From: Clostridiaceae bacterium
GTDB lineage: Bacteria > Bacillota > Clostridia > Lachnospirales > Lachnospiraceae
DNA: 51,204 bases
Assembly (NCBI GenBank): GCA_902362865.1
Contig: CABIYE010000022.1
Span: 1 to 51,204 of the forward strand
Direction: 5' to 3'
Made by a program: the position numbers and the translations under genes. How positions within the stretch are numbered: position 1 is the first letter of the stretch; each line of letters begins with the position of its first letter. Below, piece after piece: positions 1 to 8,424 of the stretch. The notes under the pieces were generated by a model that searched no databases, was not told where the DNA came from, and saw nothing but the letters and a program-made list of their open reading frames with translations.

Positions 1-65
1 CACAGCACCTCCTCCCGTGTCTTCTCTTTCCCTAAAATTTCTTGCATCGTAATCTGTTTGCCCAT
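1..65 (-). CDS. N-terminal fragment of an unidentified protein
   Basis: An ATG at 65-63 reads leftward off the window edge, giving about 21 residues that begin MGKQITMQEILGKEK. A strong ribosome site, AAGGAGG, lies 8 bases upstream. The fragment is lysine- and glutamate-rich and too short to assign to a family. It has its own promoter and a leader of about 130 nt, so it begins a transcription unit that continues outside the window. Confidence 0.6.
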   Translation of the reverse strand, partial: MGKQITMQEILGKEKTREEVL

Positions 66-163
66 AAATTTTCCTCCTTGGTATCGTTATAATTTTGTTC
101 ATTATCGGGTCATTTCTTCGATCTGAAGTTCCGAAAATGAGATGCCTTACGGCCTAGATTCCT

Positions 164-228
164 GCGGGCAGGAAGAAACCTGCCCGCCGATATGTAGACA
201 TAATATCATATCATAATAATTATGTAAA
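164..228 (-). promoter_or_regulatory. Promoter and 5' leader hairpin of the edge gene
   Basis: On the minus strand, TTTACA (228-223) and TATTAT (205-200) are separated by 17 bp, a good housekeeping promoter. Just after the expected transcript start is a GC-rich 9-bp stem (187-179 with 172-164, loop of 6). The leader then runs about 100 nt to the start codon at 65. I could not match it to a known riboswitch class. Apart from this leader and the terminator at 279-303, I see nothing in 66-303. Confidence 0.55.
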
Positions 229-278
229 TACATTTTTCATTATTAGTACAACAAAACGTATCCGTTCACCAAAACAAG

Positions 279-303
279 AAAAGGAAGCTAAAAGCTTCCT
301 TTT
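279..303 (-). terminator. Terminator after the ZIP transporter gene
   Basis: A perfect 11-bp stem (303-293 with 289-279) with a 3-base loop follows directly after the ZIP stop codon. The 3' arm ends in TTTT, giving a rho-independent terminator for the leftward metal operon. It is nearly symmetrical and could also act on rightward transcripts. Confidence 0.75.
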
Positions 304-1083
304 CTATCCCAGCGCCACATCCAGCACCATCATCAACACAAATCCTGCTGCAAACCCTATCGTACCGATATTACTATGCTCTCCTTCACTGGCTTCCGGT
401 ATCAATTCCTCCACAACCACGTACAGCATGGCGCCTGCTGCAAATGCCAGAAGGTAAGGAAGAATCGGAGTCATCACTTCACTTAACAGAATCGTGATTC
501 CTGCCGCCACCGGTTCTACAAATCCCGATGCCGCCCCATAAAGAAAGGCTTTTTCTTTACTCATGTTATCTTCACTTCGCAGCGGCATGGAAATAATAGC
601 GCCTTCCGGGAAATTCTGAATCGCAATACCGATTGATAGGGCGAACGCTCCCGCTAAGGTAATTTCCGCACTGTCCGCCATCATCCCTGCAAATACTACG
701 CCCACTGCCATACCTTCCGGAATGTTATGGAGCGTCACTGCCAGCACCAGCATAACCGAACGGCTCCATCCCCTCTTCGGCCCTTCCGGTTCCTTGTGAT
801 CCATATGCAGATGCGGAACAGCAACATCCAAAAGTAATAAAAATGCAATACCTACCATAAGTCCGACTGCTGCCGGTACAAAGGCAAATCTGCCCATGGA
901 TTCAGACATTTCCATGGCCGGAATCAAAAGAGACCACACAGATGCCGCCACCATGACTCCGGAGGCAAACCCCAGCAAAACCTTCTGTATCAGCGGACGG
1001 ATTTCATTTTTAAGCAAAAATACACACGCCGCTCCCAGAACGGTTCCCACAAAGGGTATCATCACACCCCAAAATATACTCAT
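304..1083 (-). CDS. ZIP family divalent metal transporter
   Basis: This 259-residue membrane protein is predicted to import zinc or another divalent cation. About eight hydrophobic segments are visible. The two signature metal-site helices are present: LHNIPEGMAVG near residue 120 and QNFPEGAIISMP near 155. A histidine/aspartate-bearing loop (HLHMDHKEP) lies between helices 3 and 4, as is usual for the family. The length fits bacterial ZIP proteins of the ZupT/gufA type. It is the last gene of a leftward operon, 11 bp after the CobW-DUF1980 gene, so it is probably co-regulated with the two GTPases. The exact metal cannot be read from sequence; zinc is the natural guess given the CobW partners. 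Confidence 0.88.
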   Translation of the reverse strand: MSIFWGVMIPFVGTVLGAACVFLLKNEIRPLIQKVLLGFASGVMVAASVWSLLIPAMEMSESMGRFAFVPAAVGLMVGIAFLLLLDVAVPHLHMDHKEPEGPKRGWSRSVMLVLAVTLHNIPEGMAVGVVFAGMMADSAEITLAGAFALSIGIAIQNFPEGAIISMPLRSEDNMSKEKAFLYGAASGFVEPVAAGITILLSEVMTPILPYLLAFAAGAMLYVVVEELIPEASEGEHSNIGTIGFAAGFVLMMVLDVALG

Positions 1084-1094
1084 ATACGAGCCTC

Positions 1095-2054
1095 CTAGTT
1101 AAAATATACTAATTCATCCGAAAGCGCCGGTATACCCTTGCCGTGCTCTACCTGTATCACCGGACCCTTGCCGCGGTAAGCACGCTTAAATTCAAACCCT
1201 ACCTTGCCGCGAATCTGAATCCACTGTCCGGCTTTCAACTTCTGTGCATACCTGCTCTTACATACATAGCCCAAAAATGTAACATCATCTGCACAGCAGG
1301 TCATTGCCTTTCTTCCTACAATAAATTCATCCTCCGGAAATCCCCTTGGCTTTAGAATTTTTCCTTGAAATTCTACAGTTTTCCCTTTGTAACGATCCGG
1401 ATGGTCAATCATATCCACATACCAGATCCCATAATCTATATCTTCGATTCTCACCACCGGAGCCTCCAGATCATAAGGCATCTGTTCATCAAAAATATTG
1501 TCAATTTCACCGTCTTCATTCTCAAAAATAATTTCGGCGCTCTGATTTACCACCTTCACATTCCTTCGGTAAGCGGCCAGAGGCATATCCTTCCTGCAGC
1601 GGTTAAAAACTACCAGTTCCGCATTGCGGACCATCTCCACAAACAACGGCTTCATATTCGCAATATACATATCAAATGTGCTTGCGTCTACTGTCGTAAT
1701 CTCCTGAACCAGCCCCCAGCCTTCAGGCGCTTCCAGCTCTTCCATTTTACTGACCGGATACATGCCGTTGCACTCGATAATCACCCTTTCCGGATGATAA
1801 AGGAGATCAATTCCCTGCAGCCACTCCAGTGTCAGTTCTTCCGGATCCTCCACCGTCAGCAGTACCGTATTTTTCGCCTTTAAAAGTTCTTCATCATATT
1901 CTTCTATTCCCTCTTCGCAGAGAATCAACACCGTAGTTCCCTCTATTTCAAAGTATTCCTGACTGAGTGTCTGTGTTAAAAACTGCGTCTTACCGCTCTC
2001 CAGAAACCCTGTAATCAGATACACTACTACCCGTGCATTTTCCACCATCTGCAT
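1095..2054 (-). CDS. CobW-like GTPase fused to a YcgQ/DUF1980-like domain
   Basis: A 319-residue two-part protein. The N-terminal half resembles the CobW/P47K metallochaperone GTPases: a P-loop GFLESGKTQ at about 14-22, then ILCEEG where the family has its switch region. The typical CxCC metal motif is absent. From about residue 195 the sequence changes to a domain like the C-terminal part of YcgQ (TIGR03943/DUF1980), with the hallmark RKAMTCCADD followed by an OB-like stretch (GQWIQIRGKV). YcgQ normally partners a YcgR permease, and a permease of a related type (ArsP_2) lies at 4732-5574. It sits 45 bp after the histidine-rich CobW gene and 11 bp before the ZIP gene. I infer a role in metal delivery to a transporter. 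The domain fusion is the unusual point. Confidence 0.8.
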   Translation of the reverse strand: MQMVENARVVVYLITGFLESGKTQFLTQTLSQEYFEIEGTTVLILCEEGIEEYDEELLKAKNTVLLTVEDPEELTLEWLQGIDLLYHPERVIIECNGMYPVSKMEELEAPEGWGLVQEITTVDASTFDMYIANMKPLFVEMVRNAELVVFNRCRKDMPLAAYRRNVKVVNQSAEIIFENEDGEIDNIFDEQMPYDLEAPVVRIEDIDYGIWYVDMIDHPDRYKGKTVEFQGKILKPRGFPEDEFIVGRKAMTCCADDVTFLGYVCKSRYAQKLKAGQWIQIRGKVGFEFKRAYRGKGPVIQVEHGKGIPALSDELVYFN

Positions 2055-2099
2055 AGCTTCTCCACCTCCGGTATATTTTCTATCCTACTTAAAAACAAT

Positions 2100-3212
2100 T
2101 TACAGACCAAACAGCTCTTCCAGTGCGCTCTCTTTAAGCTTAGAGCCGATTACACAGATTCTTCCCGTATATTCTGCCTCTCCTGTCCTTACCTCTTTCT
2201 CACCCGGAACCATGTCAAAATAAATCCACTGCCCGTCATCTCCGGCAACCATTCCCTTCGCACGGAGTACTGTCCCGTAAAATTCTTCTGACTCCAAAGC
2301 GTCCAGCTTCACCTTTAGTTCTTCCCGGTTGTATTTCTTCACTGTCTCCCTGCCCCAGCTTGTGAACACCTCGTCTGCGTGATGATGTCCGTGTTCATGG
2401 TGATGTCCATGCTCATGATGATGTTCATGGCAGCCACATCCACAGTCCTCGCCATGCTCATGATGGTGTTCATGCTCATGATGATGCTCATGCTCGTGAT
2501 GATGCTCATGCTCGTGATGATGCTCATGCTCGTGATGATGCTCATGCTCGTGATGATGCTCATGTTCATGTCCATGATGGTGATCATGCAGCATCTCTTC
2601 CTCCAGCGATTCTACATGTTCCATCGTCTCCAGCAGCTTCTTTCCATCCAGCTGCGCAACCGGCGTCGTGATAATTGCCGCCTTCTCGTTCATACTGCGG
2701 AGCAGCTTCACCGCCTCTTCTACCTTATTCTCCTTCGCCACATCGGTACGGCTTAAAATAATTGCTCCGGCGGATTCCACCTGGTTACTGTAAAATTCTC
2801 CAAAATTATGCAGGTACATCTTGCACTTATTTACATCCACCACTGTTGTGTAACTGTTCAATACAATATCCACGGAATCTTTTACATCTTCCACTGCTTT
2901 GATAACATCAGATAACTTGCCCACGCCGGAAGGTTCGATTAAAATCCGATCCGGTGCGTAAGTTTCAATCACTTCTTTCAGAGAAGTTCCGAAATCCCCC
3001 ACCAAAGAGCAGCAGATACAACCGGAATTCATCTCCCGTATCTCAATGCCGGATTCCTTCAGGAATCCTCCGTCAATCCCAATTTCCCCAAATTCATTCT
3101 CGATCAGCACTACCTTTTCCCCGGTAAATGCCTCCGCCAAAAGCTTCTTAATTAATGTTGTTTTTCCTGCTCCAAGAAATCCTGAAATAATATCTATTTT
3201 TGTCATTGTCAA
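2100..3212 (-). CDS. CobW/COG0523 GTPase with long histidine tract, likely zinc metallochaperone
   Basis: A 370-residue G3E GTPase of the CobW/COG0523 family, whose members hand zinc or cobalt to client proteins. Visible motifs are the Walker A GFLGAGKTTL (about 11-20), ENEFGEIGID, the metal-binding GCICCSL (CxCC) near residue 64, and a guanine-recognition stretch SRTD. Between about residues 208 and 280 lies a histidine/glutamate tract built from repeated HEHEHHH units and interrupted by CGCGCHE, a probable metal store. A CobW C-terminal domain follows (about 285-370). It is the first gene of the leftward operon CobW-His, CobW-DUF1980, ZIP. No obvious Zur box was recognised upstream, but metal-responsive control is likely for this gene set. 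Confidence 0.9.
   Translation of the reverse strand: MTMTKIDIISGFLGAGKTTLIKKLLAEAFTGEKVVLIENEFGEIGIDGGFLKESGIEIREMNSGCICCSLVGDFGTSLKEVIETYAPDRILIEPSGVGKLSDVIKAVEDVKDSVDIVLNSYTTVVDVNKCKMYLHNFGEFYSNQVESAGAIILSRTDVAKENKVEEAVKLLRSMNEKAAIITTPVAQLDGKKLLETMEHVESLEEEMLHDHHHGHEHEHHHEHEHHHEHEHHHEHEHHHEHEHHHEHEHHHEHGEDCGCGCHEHHHEHGHHHEHGHHHADEVFTSWGRETVKKYNREELKVKLDALESEEFYGTVLRAKGMVAGDDGQWIYFDMVPGEKEVRTGEAEYTGRICVIGSKLKESALEELFGL
2455..2575. repeat. 18-bp tandem repeat encoding the histidine tract
   Basis: An 18-base unit close to catgctcgtgatgatgct is repeated head to tail four to five times, with more diverged copies on both sides. Each unit encodes one HEHEHH block of the CobW protein. Near-identity of the central copies indicates recent slippage or unequal exchange, so tract length probably varies between strains. 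The repeats have no spacers and lie in frame in a gene, so they are not CRISPR. Confidence 0.85.
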
Positions 3213-3261
3213 TCCACTCCTGTTCTTCTTTCACTTCTATGGTCTGTTTTGTTACAATTCA

Positions 3262-3436
3262 CAGCACCCCACCAACATGCGCACTCGTCGCATCTTCGAT
3301 GCTCCAGTCCCGCTCCTGAAGGAGCTAAGACTGCTTATGTGGGTGGGGTGACTGCTCCACAGTCCTGATTTGGAATCCAATATACCTTCTTACGTGCAAG
3401 CACGACGAATCCATATTGGATTTCAAATCGACTGTG
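3262..3436. repeat. Two tandem large imperfect palindromes
   Basis: This fills most of the 275-bp gap between the CobW and FliB-like genes. Palindrome 1: 3265-3278 pairs with 3337-3350 with one mismatch, and inside it is GCTCC-tgaa-GGAGC. Palindrome 2: 3358-3364 pairs with 3430-3436 and 3369-3383 pairs with 3413-3427 with one mismatch, with CGTGC-aa-GCACG inside. There is no T-tract, so they are not simple terminators. They could be a small non-autonomous transposable element, a cruciform site or a structured RNA. Confidence 0.7.
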
Positions 3437-3487
3437 AATAGTAACTCTGTTTTAACACAAATACAAGAAAAATTCAAGGTGGCACAC

Positions 3488-4582
3488 TTAGTATTCTATC
3501 CGTTCCAGCAATTCCAGGTTCTTATCCGAATGCTCTACCTCCCTGGAATACCGATAAACAATCTCCACCACGTCTTCAAAGTCAAGCTGCCTTTCATTCT
3601 TACACCATCTTGCCACCAGCATTTCATAAATCAGGAACACACTCACCACCGACATCCTGGCTTTTGCATAAATTTTACCGTCGTATACCGCCCCACAGAA
3701 ATACGTAGCAATAAAATATACCAAAAGCTGCTCACACTGAACCTGCCACCGGGGCATATGTATTTCCAGCCACTCTGCAAATTCCTCCTGCGTTTTCTTA
3801 TAACTTTCTCTGCCGCTCCCGTAAAGAATATCCTCTGTCTCCCTCAAATGTGGTTCCCAGTCCTCCCGAAGAAATTCCATTGTATATAACTTTCGGAATA
3901 CTTTCCTGGGATTCCTGCAAAATTTCCTATCCACCGTCTCAGATATTTCCGCGCAAACACATTTTTCCCTATATTTTTCAAATACTTCATCGCAGGAAAA
4001 TAATTTGTCTTTTTCGACATACCTTTCCATGTCTTCCGCCAAAGAAAGCACAAGTTCTATCCGTTCCTTCAACTCTATCTTCCGGTTCTGCAGGATACCG
4101 AGTATCTCTTTTTGCCCGTCTGCCAACTTAGAATACAGGAAAGGATTGTAATCCTCATACTCTTCCTCTCCTTCTTTTTCATAAGTAAGAAAGCATACCG
4201 GTTCTTCTTTTCCCAATAAAATCCTTGCTACCTCCGGGCAGGATACCGACAGTGTAATCTCCCGGACTCCCTCAAATTCTTCCACATGCCGAGGGTACAG
4301 TCTGCATGTTCTGCACAAGCCTTTCGCTCCCAGCTCCGTATACATACTGCATAAATTATCCGGTTCTAAAAAAGCGCACCTTTTTTCTTTATCCTGCCGA
4401 AAGGTTTTTCCCCGCCAATGAATAGACCTCCGGAGTCTTCTGCCAAATTTCCCTCTTACTTTCCTATATTTATGCAGAGATTTATTATCAATTACAATCT
4501 GCCATCCGGCGCAACAGGTATCCTCGCACCGGTCTGCAGTACACTGAAATTGCCTGTAATAGTCAGGAATTGTATATAACAT
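3488..4582 (-). CDS. FliB-like cysteine-cluster protein (flagellin lysine-N-methylase family)
   Basis: A 364-residue protein beginning MLYTIPDYYRQFQCTADRCED. Cysteines near the N-terminus (CTADRCEDTCCAGW) and a second set (CAFLEPDNLC, CRTCRLYPR) match the CxxCxxCC/FliB family, thought to hold a metal cluster and in some members to methylate flagellin lysines. The rest is charged and helical. I chose the ATG at 4582 because GGGAGAGG lies 8 bases before it; an in-frame ATG 45 bases upstream has no ribosome site. No flagellar genes are nearby, so the flagellin role is family knowledge only. It is divergent from the permease at 4732. Confidence 0.72.
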   Translation of the reverse strand: MLYTIPDYYRQFQCTADRCEDTCCAGWQIVIDNKSLHKYRKVRGKFGRRLRRSIHWRGKTFRQDKEKRCAFLEPDNLCSMYTELGAKGLCRTCRLYPRHVEEFEGVREITLSVSCPEVARILLGKEEPVCFLTYEKEGEEEYEDYNPFLYSKLADGQKEILGILQNRKIELKERIELVLSLAEDMERYVEKDKLFSCDEVFEKYREKCVCAEISETVDRKFCRNPRKVFRKLYTMEFLREDWEPHLRETEDILYGSGRESYKKTQEEFAEWLEIHMPRWQVQCEQLLVYFIATYFCGAVYDGKIYAKARMSVVSVFLIYEMLVARWCKNERQLDFEDVVEIVYRYSREVEHSDKNLELLERIEY

Positions 4583-4731
4583 AGCATTCACCTCTCCCAA
4601 AAAATGTCGTTTCTTTTTATTTGACATTTCTGATATATATTGTTAATATTAGCGTCAGCGGACAAGGGCAGTACGAACCTCTTGTCCATCGACTCCGGCA
4701 TTATACTTATTATATAGAAAGAAGGTCTTCT

Positions 4732-5574
4732 ATGGAATTCATTACTGATATTCTGCTTGATACCACACTGGACAGTCTCCGCATGCTTCCCTTTTTATTT
4801 GTGGCATTTCTGCTTCTGGAAGCCCTGGAGCACTATTCCACTGCATTTATCAATAACACTTTAGCAAAAATAAATAAGGCAGGTCCTCTGGTTGGCGCCC
4901 TTTTTGGCTGCATCCCTCAATGCGGTTTTTCGGTCATGGCATCTAACCTATATGCCGGGGGCGTCATCTCTCTGGGTACGCTGCTATCCGTATTCCTTGC
5001 CACTTCCGATGAAGCAATCCTGGTCCTCATCGGGCATCCGGGAAATGGCAGCTCTATTCTGGCGCTGATTGTCACAAAAATCATCATTGCCATTATCGCC
5101 GGATATATTGCCGACTTCTTCTTGAAGGGCAGAATTTCTACGAAAAAAGATATCGGAAATCTTTGCACTCACTGCGGCTGCCATGACCATCACGGGCTTC
5201 TGCGGCCGGCGCTCAATCACACCCTAAAGCTTTTCGCATATATTTTTGTGTTTTCCGGTATCTTAAATTTCCTGATTGCACTGCTTGGATTAAACACGCT
5301 TTCCGCCTTTTTACTGGAAGGAAGCCTCATACAGCCTTTCCTTGCCGCATTGATTGGTTTCATCCCGAACTGTGGCGCATCTGTACTTCTGACAGAACTT
5401 TATTTGAATGGTGCACTCTCCTTTGCCTCCGTTGTTGCCGGTCTCTGTACCAATGCCGGAATCGGGCTGGTGGTTCTTTTCCGGGTAAATAAAGACCAAC
5501 GGGAGAACCTGAAAATCACCGGACTCCTTTATCTCATTGCAGCAATCGCAGGACTGATCCTGCAACTGGGGTAG
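4732..5574 (+). CDS. Putative metal/metalloid efflux permease (ArsP_2, DUF2899-like)
   Basis: A 280-residue integral membrane protein with about eight to ten hydrophobic segments in two similar halves. Each half has the same motif: IPQCGFSVMASNLYAGG near residue 60 and IPNCGASVLLTELYLNG near 210. This internal duplication with conserved P-x-C-G matches the putative ten-helix heavy-metal exporter family (ArsP_2), often annotated as an arsenic or manganese exporter. A short loop rich in Cys and His (CTHCGCHDHHG) between the halves suggests metal binding. The ATG at 4732 has GAAGG a few bases upstream; the longer in-frame start at 4621 adds a non-hydrophobic leader with no ribosome site. Its opposite orientation to the CobW/ZIP genes fits import on one side and export on the other. 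Confidence 0.8.
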   Translation: MEFITDILLDTTLDSLRMLPFLFVAFLLLEALEHYSTAFINNTLAKINKAGPLVGALFGCIPQCGFSVMASNLYAGGVISLGTLLSVFLATSDEAILVLIGHPGNGSSILALIVTKIIIAIIAGYIADFFLKGRISTKKDIGNLCTHCGCHDHHGLLRPALNHTLKLFAYIFVFSGILNFLIALLGLNTLSAFLLEGSLIQPFLAALIGFIPNCGASVLLTELYLNGALSFASVVAGLCTNAGIGLVVLFRVNKDQRENLKITGLLYLIAAIAGLILQLG

Positions 5575-5580
5575 TGCGCA

Positions 5581-7086
5581 TTATTTCAGCGCTGTATTCA
5601 AGGCTTCTTCCACCGCATCCAATTGTTTCAGCACCTCTTCATGCTGCTCATCCAACAGAAGACCTTTGTTATATTTATAATACTTATCGCAGTCATTGTC
5701 CTTAAGGAATTGGACACTATAATAATTTGTGTTCAATTCCGTTACAAAAGAAACCATTTCATGACTATCTCCAAACGCATCTTCCATAAAGTCAAAGGCA
5801 TAATCCAAAGAATTTCCGGTTCTTTCTATCACGCACTCCCGCTTCTGCGTCTCTTCAGCAAACTTTTCCCTTACCCTTTCCAACGCTTCTTCTCCTTCCA
5901 GATGTTCCTTCTGCAAAGTAAGCAGGTATCTCTCCAGCGTGTCTATCACCCTTCTGAAAATCCGGTCTGCCGTCTTCGTAAGCTGCTCTGCCCTGCGCAG
6001 CTTCTCATAATCTTTCTGTGCCTGTGCCACGGTATCCTTAAGATTTTCACAGGATTTATACTGCTTCAGATACTCAAAAAGCCTGGTTACATACTTGTCT
6101 GTCTCATAGCATTCTTTGAACATCTCTGATAATTTCCCAATCAGCATTCCTACTACACTGAGTCTCTCATCAAAAGAAGCATACTTAAGTTTTTCCAGTG
6201 TATCCTCTCCGTATTGTCCCTCTAGAATCCGCTCCAGGCCATAATCCTTTTTATATTTTTCATAAAGCTCCAGATAATTGGCAAAATCTTTGGCAATCTT
6301 CCAGTGCTGGATATATTGGTGCACCACTTCCCGGTCCGCCTTCTTTCCCAACACATCATAGGTCTTAAGGAGCTGGGAGAGGTCCTCCCATCCTCGCGCC
6401 GTTGCGAACATCTTCCCGTCTACCGTCGTCTCAATTCGATAAAAATAGTCTCTGCGAAGCTCCAGATAAGCAAGAATTGCCGGATGGATTTCCGCCTGGT
6501 ATGCGTACTCCCTCCAGACCTCATAATTTTCTTCCACTTCAATTTTTTTAATTCTGTCCAAAGTCACAATATCAAAATCACGGACAGACTTATTATATTC
6601 CGGCGGATTCCCTGCCGCCACGATGATCCATCCTTCCGGAATCTTCTGATTGCCGAAGGTCTTACACTGCAAAAACTGAAGCATGGCGGGAGCCAATGTC
6701 TCTGACACACAGTTAATCTCGTCGATAAATAAAATCCCTTCCCGGATTCCTGTCTGCTCTATCTTCTCATAAACTGATGCAATAATCTCGCTCATGGTAT
6801 ACTCGGTCACGGAAAATACCTGCCCTCCATATTCCTTCTCCCGGATAAACGGAAGGCCGATCGCGCTCTGCCTGGTATGATGAGTAATGGTATACGCTAC
6901 CAGTCCAATACCGCACTCTCTGGCAACCTGCTCCATAATCTGTGTCTTTCCGATTCCCGGCGGTCCCATCAGAAGAATCGGGCGCTGCCGGATAACCGGA
7001 ATCATATATTCTCCACAAGCATCCTTTTTCAAATATGCCTCCACCGAATCCTTAATCTCATTTTTCGCTCTCTTTATATCCATCAT
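5581..7086 (-). CDS. MoxR-type AAA+ ATPase
   Basis: A 501-residue ATPase of the MoxR group, which typically works with a VWA-domain partner to remodel or activate other proteins. Motifs: Walker A GPPGIGKTQ near residue 40, Walker B ILFIDEINC near 117, sensor-1 type VAAGNPPEYN near 150 and arginines in VTLDRIKK. The region after about 330 is long, charged and probably coiled-coil, beyond the usual size of about 320-350 residues. Its start overlaps the end of the VWA gene by 29 bases, so the two are translationally coupled. GAGGAG stands 4 bases before the first of two adjacent ATG codons. Only 6 bp separate its stop from the convergent permease gene. Confidence 0.85.
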   Translation of the reverse strand: MMDIKRAKNEIKDSVEAYLKKDACGEYMIPVIRQRPILLMGPPGIGKTQIMEQVARECGIGLVAYTITHHTRQSAIGLPFIREKEYGGQVFSVTEYTMSEIIASVYEKIEQTGIREGILFIDEINCVSETLAPAMLQFLQCKTFGNQKIPEGWIIVAAGNPPEYNKSVRDFDIVTLDRIKKIEVEENYEVWREYAYQAEIHPAILAYLELRRDYFYRIETTVDGKMFATARGWEDLSQLLKTYDVLGKKADREVVHQYIQHWKIAKDFANYLELYEKYKKDYGLERILEGQYGEDTLEKLKYASFDERLSVVGMLIGKLSEMFKECYETDKYVTRLFEYLKQYKSCENLKDTVAQAQKDYEKLRRAEQLTKTADRIFRRVIDTLERYLLTLQKEHLEGEEALERVREKFAEETQKRECVIERTGNSLDYAFDFMEDAFGDSHEMVSFVTELNTNYYSVQFLKDNDCDKYYKYNKGLLLDEQHEEVLKQLDAVEEALNTALK

Positions 7087-8407
7087 ATCTCTCCTCTTCC
7101 AGAATTAGCTTCATCGCCCACGGCGGCACATTCATATCCTCGTAATCTTCTTTCATAAAGACAAACGCCGTCTCAAACCCAGGTTTCTTTGCCGGATAAA
7201 TTCCCTGTCCGTCCGTAAAATAAATAAGTCCTCTTAGCCGGCTGAATTCATGCTTCTCTTTCAGCTCTTCCACATAGGCAAACGCAGGGCGGAAATCTGT
7301 CCCGCCCTCACCGCGAAGCTCCAAATTGTCCATATATTCCTTCAGTTCCTCCTGCGACGTGATTTTTTGATCTGTCTTCACTTCATCATCGCATTGAATA
7401 ATATGAATATTTACCCGCCTGAAGAAACTATTATTCTCACTAAGAACCGAATAAGTTTCTTCCAAAAATTTCTTAACCAAATCTCCCGAGCAGGACATGG
7501 ACGTGTCAATCACAATCACAAACTCTTCCACCTTCTGTACTTCCTTCCATTCCTGAGGCTCGATCAATGGCATATTTCCATAAAGCCGAAGTCCATAGCT
7601 GTAAAACACATAATCAAAAGAATCTTCATCTACCGTCATTTCTTCTTTTAACACAGAAAACTTACGCAAAAACTGCCGATAGTCAAACCGCTCTCTATTC
7701 TCCACCCGCACCTGTTCCAGCAGATTCCCCGATGCCTGAGACGCCTCTTTTGAAAAAGTCTCCATCTCTGTCTCCATCTGCTCACTCTGATTCTTCCAGC
7801 GGTTTTCAATCTCATTCTGCCTTTTCCTGTCGTCATCCTCCGGCCAGTAGCAATGATCGTCCACATAGAATTCCTCTGCAAGCTGCCGGAGTTCCTGCTC
7901 CGAAAGCTCCCATCTTTCCAGTACACCATATACCCGATCCGGAGTCAATACCTTCATCCTCTCCCTTAGCTTCCGGTAAGTTTCCCGCCGCAGCCAGGAC
8001 TTAGAACGTCTCACGCTTCTGTGCTGCATACTGTCGATCATGGATTCTGCCACAATGTCACAGGAAAGGTTCCAACGCTCTTTTTCCCTTCCTTCACGTC
8101 GGATCAGATGGCGGAAGATACAATGCAATACGATGTGAAGGTATGCCCGGTTGACTAAAATCCGTTCCTCTCTGTACATACCTCCCAGATACTGTGGATG
8201 ATAATACAGACAGAAGCCGTCCGTCCCCAGGGGACGAACCGCCTCATCCATCACAAAAGCCAGGCTCGACAGAGCCACATCCAGAAACCGCATGTTTAAA
8301 TACAGCTCATTTCTGGCAATTTTAAGAATCTGCTCACTGACCGTCTCTATACAATTTTTTAAGTTCTGTTCTTGCTCCGACTTCTTCTCCATTCTTCTAT
8401 CTGCCAA
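7058..8407 (-). CDS. VWA-domain protein of the DUF2201/metallopeptidase-like family
   Basis: A 449-residue soluble protein. The C-terminal half has a von Willebrand A fold with an intact metal-binding MIDAS motif DTSMSCSG near residue 300 and a GGTD threonine near 368. The N-terminal half resembles the DUF2201 putative metallopeptidase domain, but its would-be zinc motif reads HCIFRHL rather than HExxH, so catalysis is doubtful. It is the expected partner of the overlapping MoxR ATPase. I kept the TTG start at 8407 because AAAAGGG precedes it; the ATG 15 bases downstream lacks a ribosome site. The client protein is unknown. Confidence 0.8.
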   Translation of the reverse strand: MADRRMEKKSEQEQNLKNCIETVSEQILKIARNELYLNMRFLDVALSSLAFVMDEAVRPLGTDGFCLYYHPQYLGGMYREERILVNRAYLHIVLHCIFRHLIRREGREKERWNLSCDIVAESMIDSMQHRSVRRSKSWLRRETYRKLRERMKVLTPDRVYGVLERWELSEQELRQLAEEFYVDDHCYWPEDDDRKRQNEIENRWKNQSEQMETEMETFSKEASQASGNLLEQVRVENRERFDYRQFLRKFSVLKEEMTVDEDSFDYVFYSYGLRLYGNMPLIEPQEWKEVQKVEEFVIVIDTSMSCSGDLVKKFLEETYSVLSENNSFFRRVNIHIIQCDDEVKTDQKITSQEELKEYMDNLELRGEGGTDFRPAFAYVEELKEKHEFSRLRGLIYFTDGQGIYPAKKPGFETAFVFMKEDYEDMNVPPWAMKLILEEERYDGYKESEK

Positions 8408-8424
8408 ATTTCCCTTTTCCCATC

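Noticed and set aside
2455..2575. Regular repeats as a CRISPR array
   Set aside because: Units are 18 bp, contiguous and in frame, with no spacers, and encode the histidine tract.
2339..2756. Met/Ile/Thr- and Met/Leu-rich ORFs on both strands of the histidine tract
   Set aside because: They are frame shadows of the repeat in the CobW gene and lack start signals.
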